Of a stretch of 11,082 nucleotides of DNA, positions 5,116-11,082 are shown piece after piece. The position numbers were made by a program, and so were the translations under genes. The notes below the pieces were generated by a model. It was not told where the DNA came from and searched no databases. It worked only from the letters and a program-made list of their open reading frames with translations. Location of the stretch: contig DATKLL010000082.1 in the NCBI GenBank assembly GCA_035542475.1, positions 1-11,082 on the forward strand. Reading direction: 5' to 3'. The DNA is from DATKLL01 sp035542475 (GTDB lineage Bacteria; Desulfobacterota; Syntrophia; Syntrophales; UBA2185). The stretch's first letter is position 1, and each line of letters begins with the position of its first letter.

Positions 5116-5470
5116 GATGTCCTCATATCAAAACGGAGCAAATATTATTATTTTATAGGCAGTTATAGGATTGAAATTAATAGGCTAGTGAGTTGACAAT
5201 AAGGATACTTAACTGAAGAAGTGTCCGAAAATAAAACTAGGTGGCCACAAATCCATCAGAGCCAGCGACTACCATCGGGACACCATTCGGGCACTGTTAG
5301 TGTTTTGAGGTTTTGTAGAATGGCTTAAATAGACAATTTGCAACGTTTGACGGCTCATGTACTATAAGCCTCTGCCTATGCGTATTTAGGAGCCCTTTCG
5401 TACTGGGCTGGGTTTCGCTTCTTGTTATCTTACTTCAGTATCGCAATGAAGCAAGAATTTGCGAATTTGA
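5116..5470. other. Gene-free stretch between the PilZ cluster and the terminase gene
   Basis: No open frame with a plausible start and ribosome binding site is visible. A hairpin AGCCC/GGGCT at about 5391-5409 lies 60-80 bases beyond the end of the terminase gene but lacks a U-tract on either strand. The stretch around 5221 (GTGTCCGAAAATAAAACTAG) vaguely recalls an insertion-sequence end, without a matching partner. A large terminase subunit gene, expected next in a phage, is absent. Confidence 0.45.
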
Positions 5471-6025
5471 TCAGTCTTCCTCATTCAACATCCTTTGCAC
5501 ATCGGGATCGTCAAGCCTCAATCGTTTCCTGCACTGCTCGTACGTTTCCACAGTCGCATTCATATTAACCGTCTCCTTCAGCAAACCCAAGCGTTGCATC
5601 TTCAGCTTTATAGCCTGGATCTTGTCATAAAATTTAAGGGAGCGATGTGTCCCAATTTGAGTCTCGATAATACCAAGCTCTCGGATACAAGCTGCCTGTC
5701 CATTAGTAAGTTCATGGATACTCTTTGGTTCTCCGTTTTCATGTACAAAGTCCTTGAGATTGAATCGGATAAGAGCATCGAGATGCTGTTCGAGTTCACG
5801 AGCTTCCATGAGGGCTTGATCAGTCAAATTCTTGAGTGAATTACGAGAATTAACAATAGCAGTTTGGATGTGAGGTTTCGTTAAGTTTTCAGAGGCGATA
5901 TTTCTCGCTGTTTTCTTCGAGTATCCTGCACGAATCGCAGCCTGTGTAGCATTGAAATCTTTAAGATATTCAACTACAAAAAGGTTTTCCTTCGGAGTCA
6001 AATCTCCGTTCTTTCTTATTGCCAT
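5471..6025 (-). CDS. Phage terminase small subunit (TerS)
   Basis: This 184-aa protein begins with a typical Terminase_2-family DNA-binding domain: LTPKENLFVVEYLKDFNATQAAIRAGYSKKTARNIASENLTKPHIQ at residues 9-54. The LTPK...F..EYL and NATQAAIRAGYS blocks are the family signature. A helical middle (55-105) should form the oligomer, and the acidic C-terminus (DDPDVQRMLNEED) would contact a large subunit. TerS selects viral DNA for packaging. AAGGAGGAATT before the ATG fixes the start, and the frame is intact. In phages terL normally follows; here about 410 bases without a gene follow, and no other phage gene is visible. It is therefore either a prophage relic or a satellite-type TerS that redirects a helper phage's packaging. 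Confidence 0.88.
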   Translation of the reverse strand: MAIRKNGDLTPKENLFVVEYLKDFNATQAAIRAGYSKKTARNIASENLTKPHIQTAIVNSRNSLKNLTDQALMEARELEQHLDALIRFNLKDFVHENGEPKSIHELTNGQAACIRELGIIETQIGTHRSLKFYDKIQAIKLKMQRLGLLKETVNMNATVETYEQCRKRLRLDDPDVQRMLNEED

Positions 6026-6053
6026 AATTCCTCCTTGTTGATCATCCTGGCAA

Positions 6054-6070
6054 TGCGCAATCTATGCCAA
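6054..6070 (-). promoter_or_regulatory. Possible sigma54-like promoter of the terminase gene
   Basis: On the minus strand TTGGCATAGATTGCGCA keeps the -24 block TTGGCA and the -12 GCA with correct spacing (9 of 13 fixed positions). The two T's before GC are missing. Its distance to the start codon is similar to that of the PilZ promoter. Phage genes rarely use sigma54, so this may be chance. Confidence 0.3.
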
Positions 6071-6137
6071 TCGATATAACAGTCGTTTCCTTTTCGTTTC
6101 CCTCACCTTCGCAAACCCTTTACTGTCGCGGTAGTCT

Positions 6138-6162
6138 GCGGGTTCGATTCCCGCCGCCTCCA
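6138..6162 (+). repeat. Right copy of a tmRNA/tRNA-like 3' end (probable att site)
   Basis: The copy has a fully paired T-arm (GCGGG-TTCGATT-CCCGC) followed by CGCCTCCA, and TAA where CCA would be encoded. It matches the copy at 3782-3806 at 23 of 25 positions in the same orientation. The bases before it (CTTTACTGTCGCGGTAGTCT) do not complete a cloverleaf, so only the 3' end is present, as expected of an att site left by integration into an RNA gene. An A+T hairpin ATAATGT-AAG-ACATTAT with a short T-run (6162-6181) follows and could be the weak terminator of the original gene. Confidence 0.65.
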
Positions 6163-6377
6163 TAATGTAAGACATTATTTTGTGCTCAAATTGCGTCAAG
6201 GTTTTACACTATGAGTCGCCATAAGTCCTTGATATTATTACTGGTGAATGCCTGCAAGATTCTGATTTTAATAGGTTTTACTTGCTTCTTGAGATGCAAT
6301 TCTCTCATTGCACTTACGCAGCTTTCTGGACTAGCCAAGTCCGAAAATCATCAATAAAGGGACGCCAACAAATGCAA

Positions 6378-6408
6378 GGGCTTGCGAGAGCAAGTCCTTT
6401 TTCTTTTT
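6378..6408 (+). terminator. Strong plus-strand intrinsic terminator without an obvious gene
   Basis: GGGCTTGC-GAGA-GCAAGTCC forms an 8-bp stem with a GNRA tetraloop, followed by TTTTTCTTTTT. It points along the plus strand, but no plus-strand gene with a ribosome binding site is visible between 3661 and here. The stem could also end the minus-strand small gene at 6420, though with a poor U-tract on that strand. Confidence 0.75.
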
Positions 6409-6419
6409 CCATCGTAATT

Positions 6420-6638
6420 CTATCTTTTACTATATTGCTGCCGCTTAGACCGCAAGCGTTTATACCTAAAAAAGACAAGAACGAAGCAACCGACAACGGC
6501 GAGTCCGACGCTGATGGGGAGCATGATAATTATGAGGGCTATAATTATGAGAGCGAAAACTATTCGCCTTATGAAGTATTTGTTCATGTCTAAAATATGC
6601 CATACCACCGTTTTGATTGTGTTATACATTTCTACCAT
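6420..6638 (-). CDS. Possible small two-helix membrane protein
   Basis: The frame encodes up to 72 aa with a long hydrophobic run (about residues 26-56, RIVFALIIIALIIIMLPISVGLAVVGCFVLVFF). This is enough for two short membrane helices split at the Pro, and a strongly basic tail (RYKRLRSKRQQYSKR) follows. That layout is typical of real small membrane proteins. However, none of the possible starts (6638, 6629, 6587) has a recognisable Shine-Dalgarno sequence. The product is not one I recognise. The opposite-strand frame here (6282-6593) looks like a shadow. Confidence 0.35.
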   Translation of the reverse strand: MVEMYNTIKTVVWHILDMNKYFIRRIVFALIIIALIIIMLPISVGLAVVGCFVLVFFRYKRLRSKRQQYSKR

Positions 6639-6653
6639 GAAGGGATAACGATT

Positions 6654-6681
6654 GGGAGGGGAATATATAGTCTTTCCCCCC
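6654..6681 (-). other. GC-rich stem-loop downstream of the cupin gene
   Basis: On the minus strand GGGGGGAA pairs with TTCCCCTCC (one G-U) around a loop of about 10 bases, 47 bases after the cupin stop codon. There is no U-tract, so it is an imperfect terminator candidate or an mRNA-stabilising hairpin. Confidence 0.35.
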
Positions 6682-6727
6682 GTCTCTTGAATTTCATATT
6701 ACGTCATACCGTCCTTTAGAAATTATC

Positions 6728-7117
6728 TTAGTGGTGTTTTGCGGCTTCAGCAGCCTCAGCCTCGGCTTTTGTTTTATGAACCGTTCCGTCAGGATGATTC
6801 GGAGGAGTGTAAATAGTGTAAAGTTTTAGAGGTATTTCAGAAGACGTATTGACCACATTATGGTATGTGCCAGCAGGCACCACAACTGCGTCACCCTCTG
6901 CCACCAGGTGTTCCTCCTTGCCATCAAAGACGAACTTAGCAGTACCCTTTTCTATGCGGAAGAACTGATCAACATTCCCATGTACTTCGTTGCCGATTTC
7001 TTCCTTGGGCTGTAGACACATAACCACCAACTGGCTATGCTTGCCCGTGAATAAGACCTGCCGAAAATATCCATTCTGGAGTGTCGCTTTCTCAATTGGT
7101 CCAAAATAGGGCTTCAT
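6728..7117 (-). CDS. Single-domain cupin protein
   Basis: This 129-aa protein is one conserved cupin barrel. Cupin motif 1 appears as GNEVHGNVDQFFRIEKG, with Glu-x-His and Asp-Gln in place of the usual HxH...E, a variant seen in many small bacterial cupins. Motif 2 is complete (GDAVVVPAGTYHNVVN), supplying the third His. The tail LKLYTIYTPPNHPDGTVHKTKAEAEAAE is characteristic of a widespread uncharacterised cupin group. Residues His, Glu and the motif-2 His probably bind one metal; the substrate is unknown. The ATG at 7117 is preceded by AAGGAGGTACAGACA, a better start than the ATG at 7138, which lies upstream of that site. It is 178 bases downstream of the EIIA-like gene and may have its own promoter. 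Confidence 0.88.
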   Translation of the reverse strand: MKPYFGPIEKATLQNGYFRQVLFTGKHSQLVVMCLQPKEEIGNEVHGNVDQFFRIEKGTAKFVFDGKEEHLVAEGDAVVVPAGTYHNVVNTSSEIPLKLYTIYTPPNHPDGTVHKTKAEAEAAEAAKHH

Positions 7118-7138
7118 TGTCTGTACCTCCTTAATCAT

Positions 7139-7295
7139 ATTTAGGCATCTGCGGACATCCTATAATTCTTTTGTTCATGCTTCACATAAAAGTTACCACG
7201 TTTCAAGCAGCAGTTCAAATCCCTCCAAAACATCCCATCATTTTCCAGAGTTGCCTTCATTAGTCATGAAGAGACAAGATTGGGCAGCATAACAA
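7139..7295. other. Spacer between the EIIA-like and cupin genes
   Basis: There is no clear intrinsic terminator or good promoter here. On the minus strand a poor TTGAAC, 17 bases, TAACTT combination can be drawn, which is too weak to call. Read-through from the mgtA operon into the cupin gene is therefore possible. Confidence 0.3.
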
Positions 7296-8087
7296 TTATT
7301 CCTTCTTTGCCGGTTGTATTGCGAAGCAATCATAGACAACTCTTTCCCCCTGATAGTTGGTGCTGCCACGGCGTACAATACGCCATCCCTTCAATTCGAG
7401 CCAGCTCTTATCGGTAATAGCTGCAGCCAGTGTTTCATCGTCTTTTGTGAGATCGGCCAATTCCCGGTTCTGGGTCAGAACCACAGTCTTGATTCCTGGT
7501 CCAGCGATAATCATCAGGGGCTCGATAACCATGTTTTCCAGCTCCGGAACGGTTACAGGAGCGACTGCGGCACGCGCCTTCAATTGGATCATCCGGGCGC
7601 GGGTATCAGGTCCTGCATCCTCCATAGCAAAATGCGCCATGTCCAGCAGCCTCAGACGAACGGCATTCAGATCCTCTATCTGTTCAAGGTCCCTGGATTC
7701 CGGATGCTTACCCAGCACTTTGACAAGCGTTGAAACCTCTTTCAAATACGGGCTTCTCTGGTTGTCCGGGACCAAGAACATTATGACCAACCTTACCAAT
7801 GGCTCACCTTGTTTACCATAATCTATGCCAGCAGGACTCCAGCCTATCGAACACACTAATTCGCCATCAAACGTGACCGGTGCATGAGGGCAAGCCCAGC
7901 CGTTTCCCAGAGATGTGTTGGAGACGATATCGCGGGACAGGACGGCCCCTACGATATCGGTTCCGGCAGGTACTGACGGGACCGCTTCCAGCAGGCTCGC
8001 CAGGACCTCAAAGGCATCTTTCTTGTCATTGTCCGGCAGCTCGATTACACGGCCATCTTCCAACGCCTGAAGAATAGTATGAAGCAT
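7296..8087 (-). CDS. PTS EIIA-like (fructose/nitrogen-type) protein, extended
   Basis: Residues 1-150 match the PTS_EIIA type 2 fold (EIIANtr/EIIA-Fru family). LSRDIVSNTSLGNGWACPHA (51-69) corresponds to the family's 'RE..gsTgiGnGiAiPHa' active-site loop, with His68 as the phosphorylatable residue. VRLVIMFLVPDNQRSPYLKEVSTLVKVLGKHP corresponds to the later strand-helix pair. About 110 further residues (about 155-263) are not part of an EIIA; I do not recognise this C-terminal region. Its start lies 2 bases past the mgtA stop codon and its GGAGGTGAATAAAG ribosome site lies inside mgtA, so it is translationally coupled. No EIIB, EIIC, HPr or EI is near. It is more likely a regulator of the Mg2+ ATPase than a sugar transporter part, by analogy with EIIANtr control of K+ transporters. 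Confidence 0.85.
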   Translation of the reverse strand: MLHTILQALEDGRVIELPDNDKKDAFEVLASLLEAVPSVPAGTDIVGAVLSRDIVSNTSLGNGWACPHAPVTFDGELVCSIGWSPAGIDYGKQGEPLVRLVIMFLVPDNQRSPYLKEVSTLVKVLGKHPESRDLEQIEDLNAVRLRLLDMAHFAMEDAGPDTRARMIQLKARAAVAPVTVPELENMVIEPLMIIAGPGIKTVVLTQNRELADLTKDDETLAAAITDKSWLELKGWRIVRRGSTNYQGERVVYDCFAIQPAKKE

Positions 8088-8089
8088 CT

Positions 8090-10750
8090 TTATTCACCTC
8101 CGAATTTCTTAAAGAACCACATCTTTACGTTATGTGTCATTACGCTGTATATAAACAAAAACGCCGCGATCCATCCCCAGTAACTCAGAGGCAGCCTAAC
8201 AAAGCCAAGGGCGTCAGCAAAAGGGGAATAAGGAAGCCAAACGCCAATTGCCATGACAACGAGAGTAGTCATAGTCATCGGCAGTGAGGCGCGGCTCTGA
8301 ATAAACGGTATGCGCTTGGTACGGATGATGTGGACGATGAGCGTCTGCGTCAGAAGGGATTCTACGAACCACCCGGTCTGGAAGAGCTGCACATGAATCT
8401 CACGTCCAGCCTGCCCCTGGGCAACGTCAAGAAAGGCCCGACTATTGAAAACAAACCACATCAGTGCGAATGTCGCATAGTCAAAAATAGAACTGATCGG
8501 GCCGATGAAGATCATGAACCACTTGATGCCGCTTATATCCCATTTGCGCGGTCGCGCAATCTGTTCCTCATCCACGTGATCGGTTGGGATGCCGGTCTGG
8601 GAGAAGTCATAGAGCAGGTTGTTCAGAAGAATCTGGATTGGCTGCATCGGCAGAAACGGCAGCAGATAGCTGGCCCCCAGCACGCTGAACATATTGCCGA
8701 AATTTGAACTGGCCCCCATGCGGATGTATTTGATGATATTGGAGAAGACCTTTCTTCCCTCCAAAATTCCGTCTTCGAGGACTAATAGGCTCATTTCCAG
8801 AAGCACAATGTCGGCAGACTCCTTTGCCACATCCACTGCCGAGTCCACTGAAATCCCGACATCGGCAGCGCGTATGGCAGGAGCGTCATTGATGCCGTCG
8901 CCCATGTATCCAACAACATGCCCACTCTGGCGCAACGACTCGATTACCCGTTCCTTCTGGAGAGGAGAGAGCTTCACCATCACATTCGACTCGATGACAG
9001 ACTGGGCAAACTCTTTCTGGCTCATACGATCCAGATCCTCCCCGGTGACTATGCGATGGACCTCTAAACCCACGTCACGGCATATCTTGCCGGTCACAAG
9101 AGCGTTATCGCCGGTCAGGATTTTGACCTTAACCCCTGTGTCCTGCAGCAGTTTGACCGCCTTGGCAGCCGAGTCCTTGGGAGGATCGAGGAAGGCAATA
9201 TAACCAAGGAGGATCAGGGTGGATTCATCCTGGGTGGTGAACCGTGTCTGTTCGCGCGAAAACTCCCTGTAAGCAATGGCGAGGCATCGGTAGCCTTCGT
9301 TGTTCAAACGGGAGACCTCTTCAACAAGATCGTCTCTGATCATGTCAATTAAAGGGTAAATCTCCCCATCCAACTGGTAGTGATCGCAGCAGGCATATAT
9401 CTCTTCGACCGCGCCCTTACATATTAGGACGTGGTCGCCCTCAAACTCGACCACAACGGACATGCGCCTGCGCTGAAAATCAAAGGGAAGCTCATCCACC
9501 AGGCGACAGGTGCGTTCGACCTCGAATTCGCTATGTTCAAGGATCGCCCTATCTAGGAGGTTGCGGAGCCCTGTCTGGTAATAGCTGTTCAGGTAGCCGT
9601 AGCGCAGTACGCTTTCGCTCTCCTCTCCGGTAACATCCACGTGTTTTTCCAGGATAACGCGGTCTTGGGTCAGGGTTCCCGTCTTGTCCGTGCAGAGTAT
9701 GTCGATGGCGCCGAAATTCTGGATGGCGGAGAGTCTTTTGACAATAACCTTTTTCCGGGACATCGAAATAGCGCCCTTGGCCAGGTTTACAGTGACTATC
9801 ATCGGCAACATTTCAGGAGTCAGGCCCACGGCAACCGCAAGTCCAAAAAGAAGGGCCTCCAGCCAGTTACCCTTCGTCAGACCGACGATCATAAAGCAAC
9901 AGAAGACCATGACCACCATGAACCTGATCATGAGCCACGTAAAGGATCGCACTCCGAGATCGAAATTGGTCTCTATTGTCCTCTCCGAAAGCCGTTCGGC
10001 AATGGCCCCGAAAAAAGTTCGCCGCCCTGTGTTTACCACCAGGCCGCGGGCTGTCCCGCTGCTGACGCTGCTGCCCTGGAAGCAGGCATTGCTAAACTCA
10101 AGCAAAGGTCGTCCACCATTTCCTGAGACTTCCGCGTTCTTTTCTACGGGCATGGACTCTCCGGTCAGTGTTGCCTGACTGACGAAGAAATCTCTCGCTG
10201 AAAGCAGCCGCAGATCTGCAGGTATGATTGATCCCGCCTGAAGGAGTACAATGTCGCCGGGAACCAGCTCTGGCAGGGGGAGCTCGCTCTCTCTGCTGTC
10301 TCTCAAGACAACGGCGCGGGACTGCACCCTCTTTCCGAGCGTTTCGACCGCCCTGCTTGAACGCCGGTCCAACACGTACGATAATCCAACGCTCAGCAAA
10401 ATCATGGCGGTTACAATAATAGCCGATTTAATCTCTCCGATTATGCCGGAGACAACTGCGATCACGAGAAGCTGGATTACCAGAGGGCTCCTGAGTCGCC
10501 GCAGGATATCCTGAAGAAAATTGAGCCGTCTGGTCCGCGTAATCTCATTGCGGCCGTGTTTTTCCAGAAGTCGTTCCGCTTCTTCCGTACTTAATCCACT
10601 CCCATTGCTGCCCATCATTTGAATAGCCTGGGTCGCCGGGGCTGAGCAGACTTCCAGAAGACGTTTTTCATCCTCAGTATGGGCATGCGGAGTGCTCGTC
10701 ATACTCCGTATCCAGGAAGGCATGAAGAAGTCGTAGAGGAATTTAAACAT
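8090..10750 (-). CDS. mgtA: Magnesium-translocating P-type ATPase (MgtA/MgtB type)
   Basis: This full-length 886-aa P-type ATPase imports Mg2+ across the inner membrane at the cost of ATP. All core motifs are present: TGES at 196-199 (actuator), the MgtA-type GLTPEMLP in the fourth membrane helix, CTDKTGTLT with phosphorylated Asp355, KGAVEEI (nucleotide binding), and GDGINDAPA with Asp618 and Asp622. The C-terminal helices carry the subfamily-typical NLLYDFSQTGIPTDHVDEE. An N-terminal cation-ATPase domain (about 35-80) precedes the first helix pair, and the length is close to that of enterobacterial MgtA. GAGGAGAC precedes the ATG, and MFKFLYDFF is a plausible N-terminus. It is the first gene of an operon with the EIIA-like gene. 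A long structured leader upstream suggests control at RNA level. Confidence 0.95.
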   Translation of the reverse strand: MFKFLYDFFMPSWIRSMTSTPHAHTEDEKRLLEVCSAPATQAIQMMGSNGSGLSTEEAERLLEKHGRNEITRTRRLNFLQDILRRLRSPLVIQLLVIAVVSGIIGEIKSAIIVTAMILLSVGLSYVLDRRSSRAVETLGKRVQSRAVVLRDSRESELPLPELVPGDIVLLQAGSIIPADLRLLSARDFFVSQATLTGESMPVEKNAEVSGNGGRPLLEFSNACFQGSSVSSGTARGLVVNTGRRTFFGAIAERLSERTIETNFDLGVRSFTWLMIRFMVVMVFCCFMIVGLTKGNWLEALLFGLAVAVGLTPEMLPMIVTVNLAKGAISMSRKKVIVKRLSAIQNFGAIDILCTDKTGTLTQDRVILEKHVDVTGEESESVLRYGYLNSYYQTGLRNLLDRAILEHSEFEVERTCRLVDELPFDFQRRRMSVVVEFEGDHVLICKGAVEEIYACCDHYQLDGEIYPLIDMIRDDLVEEVSRLNNEGYRCLAIAYREFSREQTRFTTQDESTLILLGYIAFLDPPKDSAAKAVKLLQDTGVKVKILTGDNALVTGKICRDVGLEVHRIVTGEDLDRMSQKEFAQSVIESNVMVKLSPLQKERVIESLRQSGHVVGYMGDGINDAPAIRAADVGISVDSAVDVAKESADIVLLEMSLLVLEDGILEGRKVFSNIIKYIRMGASSNFGNMFSVLGASYLLPFLPMQPIQILLNNLLYDFSQTGIPTDHVDEEQIARPRKWDISGIKWFMIFIGPISSIFDYATFALMWFVFNSRAFLDVAQGQAGREIHVQLFQTGWFVESLLTQTLIVHIIRTKRIPFIQSRASLPMTMTTLVVMAIGVWLPYSPFADALGFVRLPLSYWGWIAAFLFIYSVMTHNVKMWFFKKFGGE

Positions 10751-11082
10751 TATCGTCTCCTCTTGCCGGACTGTTTCCTGTGTAATGGCAAAGGCAGTGA
10801 TCCCTTATACAAGAGGTTACTTCAGGAGTGCTGTTCTGTTCAGAAATACTTTCAAAGCATCTGCGACGTGCTTCCCTGCAGTCAGATAAGTGGATGGCCC
10901 GAATTGGCGGGCTAATGATATGGTCTTTGATGATTCACCTCCATGCCTGCCGCAAAGATCCATGCAGCCGGAGGCGAATCGCTCAGGAAAGGATCAGAGG
11001 GTGTAACGATTCAGCACGGAGGCCGCATAGATCGACCGATGCGGTCCAGGTTCTTCTTGTTCGTCTTGATTTAGATTTTGAA
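10751..11082 (-). promoter_or_regulatory. Long structured leader of mgtA
   Basis: About 330 bases upstream of mgtA hold no convincing gene. On the minus strand the leader can form an 11-bp stem, GATTCGCCTCC with GGAGGTGAATC (about 10930-10979, one G-U), containing a further GCTGC/GCGGC helix. It can also form CCGCAT/ATGCGG (about 11023-11045), which competes with GACCG-CAT-CGGTC, and GCCCG/CGGGC (about 10897-10914). A 10-codon frame (ATGGAGGTGAATCATC to TAG) overlaps the 3' arm of the long stem. Mg2+ transporter leaders are often riboswitches or peptide-controlled attenuators, but I do not find the M-box (ykoK) consensus, and no U-tract terminator is visible. The promoter may lie outside the window. 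Confidence 0.45.

Noticed and set aside
5221..5248. Possible insertion-sequence end starting TGTCCG
   Set aside because: No matching inverted end, target duplication or transposase is visible in the window; the shared TGTCCG with the hairpin at 3642 is too short to be evidence.
6282..6593. A plus-strand open frame of 103 codons
   Set aside because: It begins at a TTG without a ribosome binding site, runs through a strong terminator hairpin, and its acidic Tyr/Asn-rich end mirrors the hydrophobic minus-strand frame.
7212..7228. A tRNA T-loop-like string, GTTCAAATCCCTCCA
   Set aside because: The bases before it do not pair to make a T-stem, and no other tRNA arm is nearby.
8330..10514. Several plus-strand open frames of 60-170 codons
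   Set aside because: All lie opposite the mgtA coding sequence and show no family features; they are shadows of its GC-rich codons.
10751..11082. M-box (ykoK) Mg2+ riboswitch upstream of mgtA
   Set aside because: I could not find the conserved AGGTGAGGCTCC block or the later M-box core on the minus strand; the leader is structured but unlike this family.
1..11082. CRISPR array or rRNA genes
   Set aside because: No regularly spaced near-identical repeats with unique spacers and no rRNA-like stretches were found; the only regular repeats are in frame within the beta-helix gene.

Overview
The window looks like bacterial chromosome in which an accessory region (roughly 1-6640) abuts a more ordinary operon region (about 6650-11082, all minus strand). 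A GEMM-Ib type riboswitch, a sigma54-type promoter, several PilZ proteins and ssrA-like 3' ends together suggest a Gram-negative, Desulfuromonadales/Geobacter-like or Nitrospirota-like organism. This is an inference; no rRNA or marker gene is present.

Left part (1-1740): a secreted right-handed parallel beta-helix protein (422-1387, minus) is read from a near-consensus sigma70 promoter (1704-1732). Its ~310-nt leader carries a cyclic dinucleotide aptamer of the GEMM-I fold followed by a strong intrinsic terminator. The base that discriminates ligands is A, as in the GEMM-Ib (3',3'-cGAMP-responsive) subclass. Centre-left (1810-3670): a small secreted OB-fold-like protein, then a divergent pair: a small serine recombinase (minus) and a 54-aa ribbon-helix-helix protein (plus). 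Their face-to-face promoters overlap a 38-bp imperfect palindrome. Downstream of the RHH gene is a short membrane-anchored protein with a CxxCH motif.

Island (3782-6162): two direct copies of a tmRNA/tRNA-like 3' end (23 of 25 bases identical) lie 2356 bp apart. Between them are three tandem PilZ-domain genes behind a sigma54-like promoter and an isolated phage terminase small subunit gene. No integrase or large terminase subunit lies inside. This resembles a decayed or satellite-type integrative element at an ssrA-like 3' end; the intact RNA gene would be outside the window to the left.

Right part: an orphan plus-strand terminator, a doubtful small membrane protein, a cupin, and a two-gene operon in which an MgtA-type P-type ATPase is followed after 2 nt by a long PTS-EIIA-like protein. 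The ATPase leader (10751-11082) contains long, partly mutually exclusive hairpins.

The recurring theme is cyclic dinucleotide signalling: a GEMM-I aptamer and three PilZ effectors within about 3.5 kb, in a mobile context.
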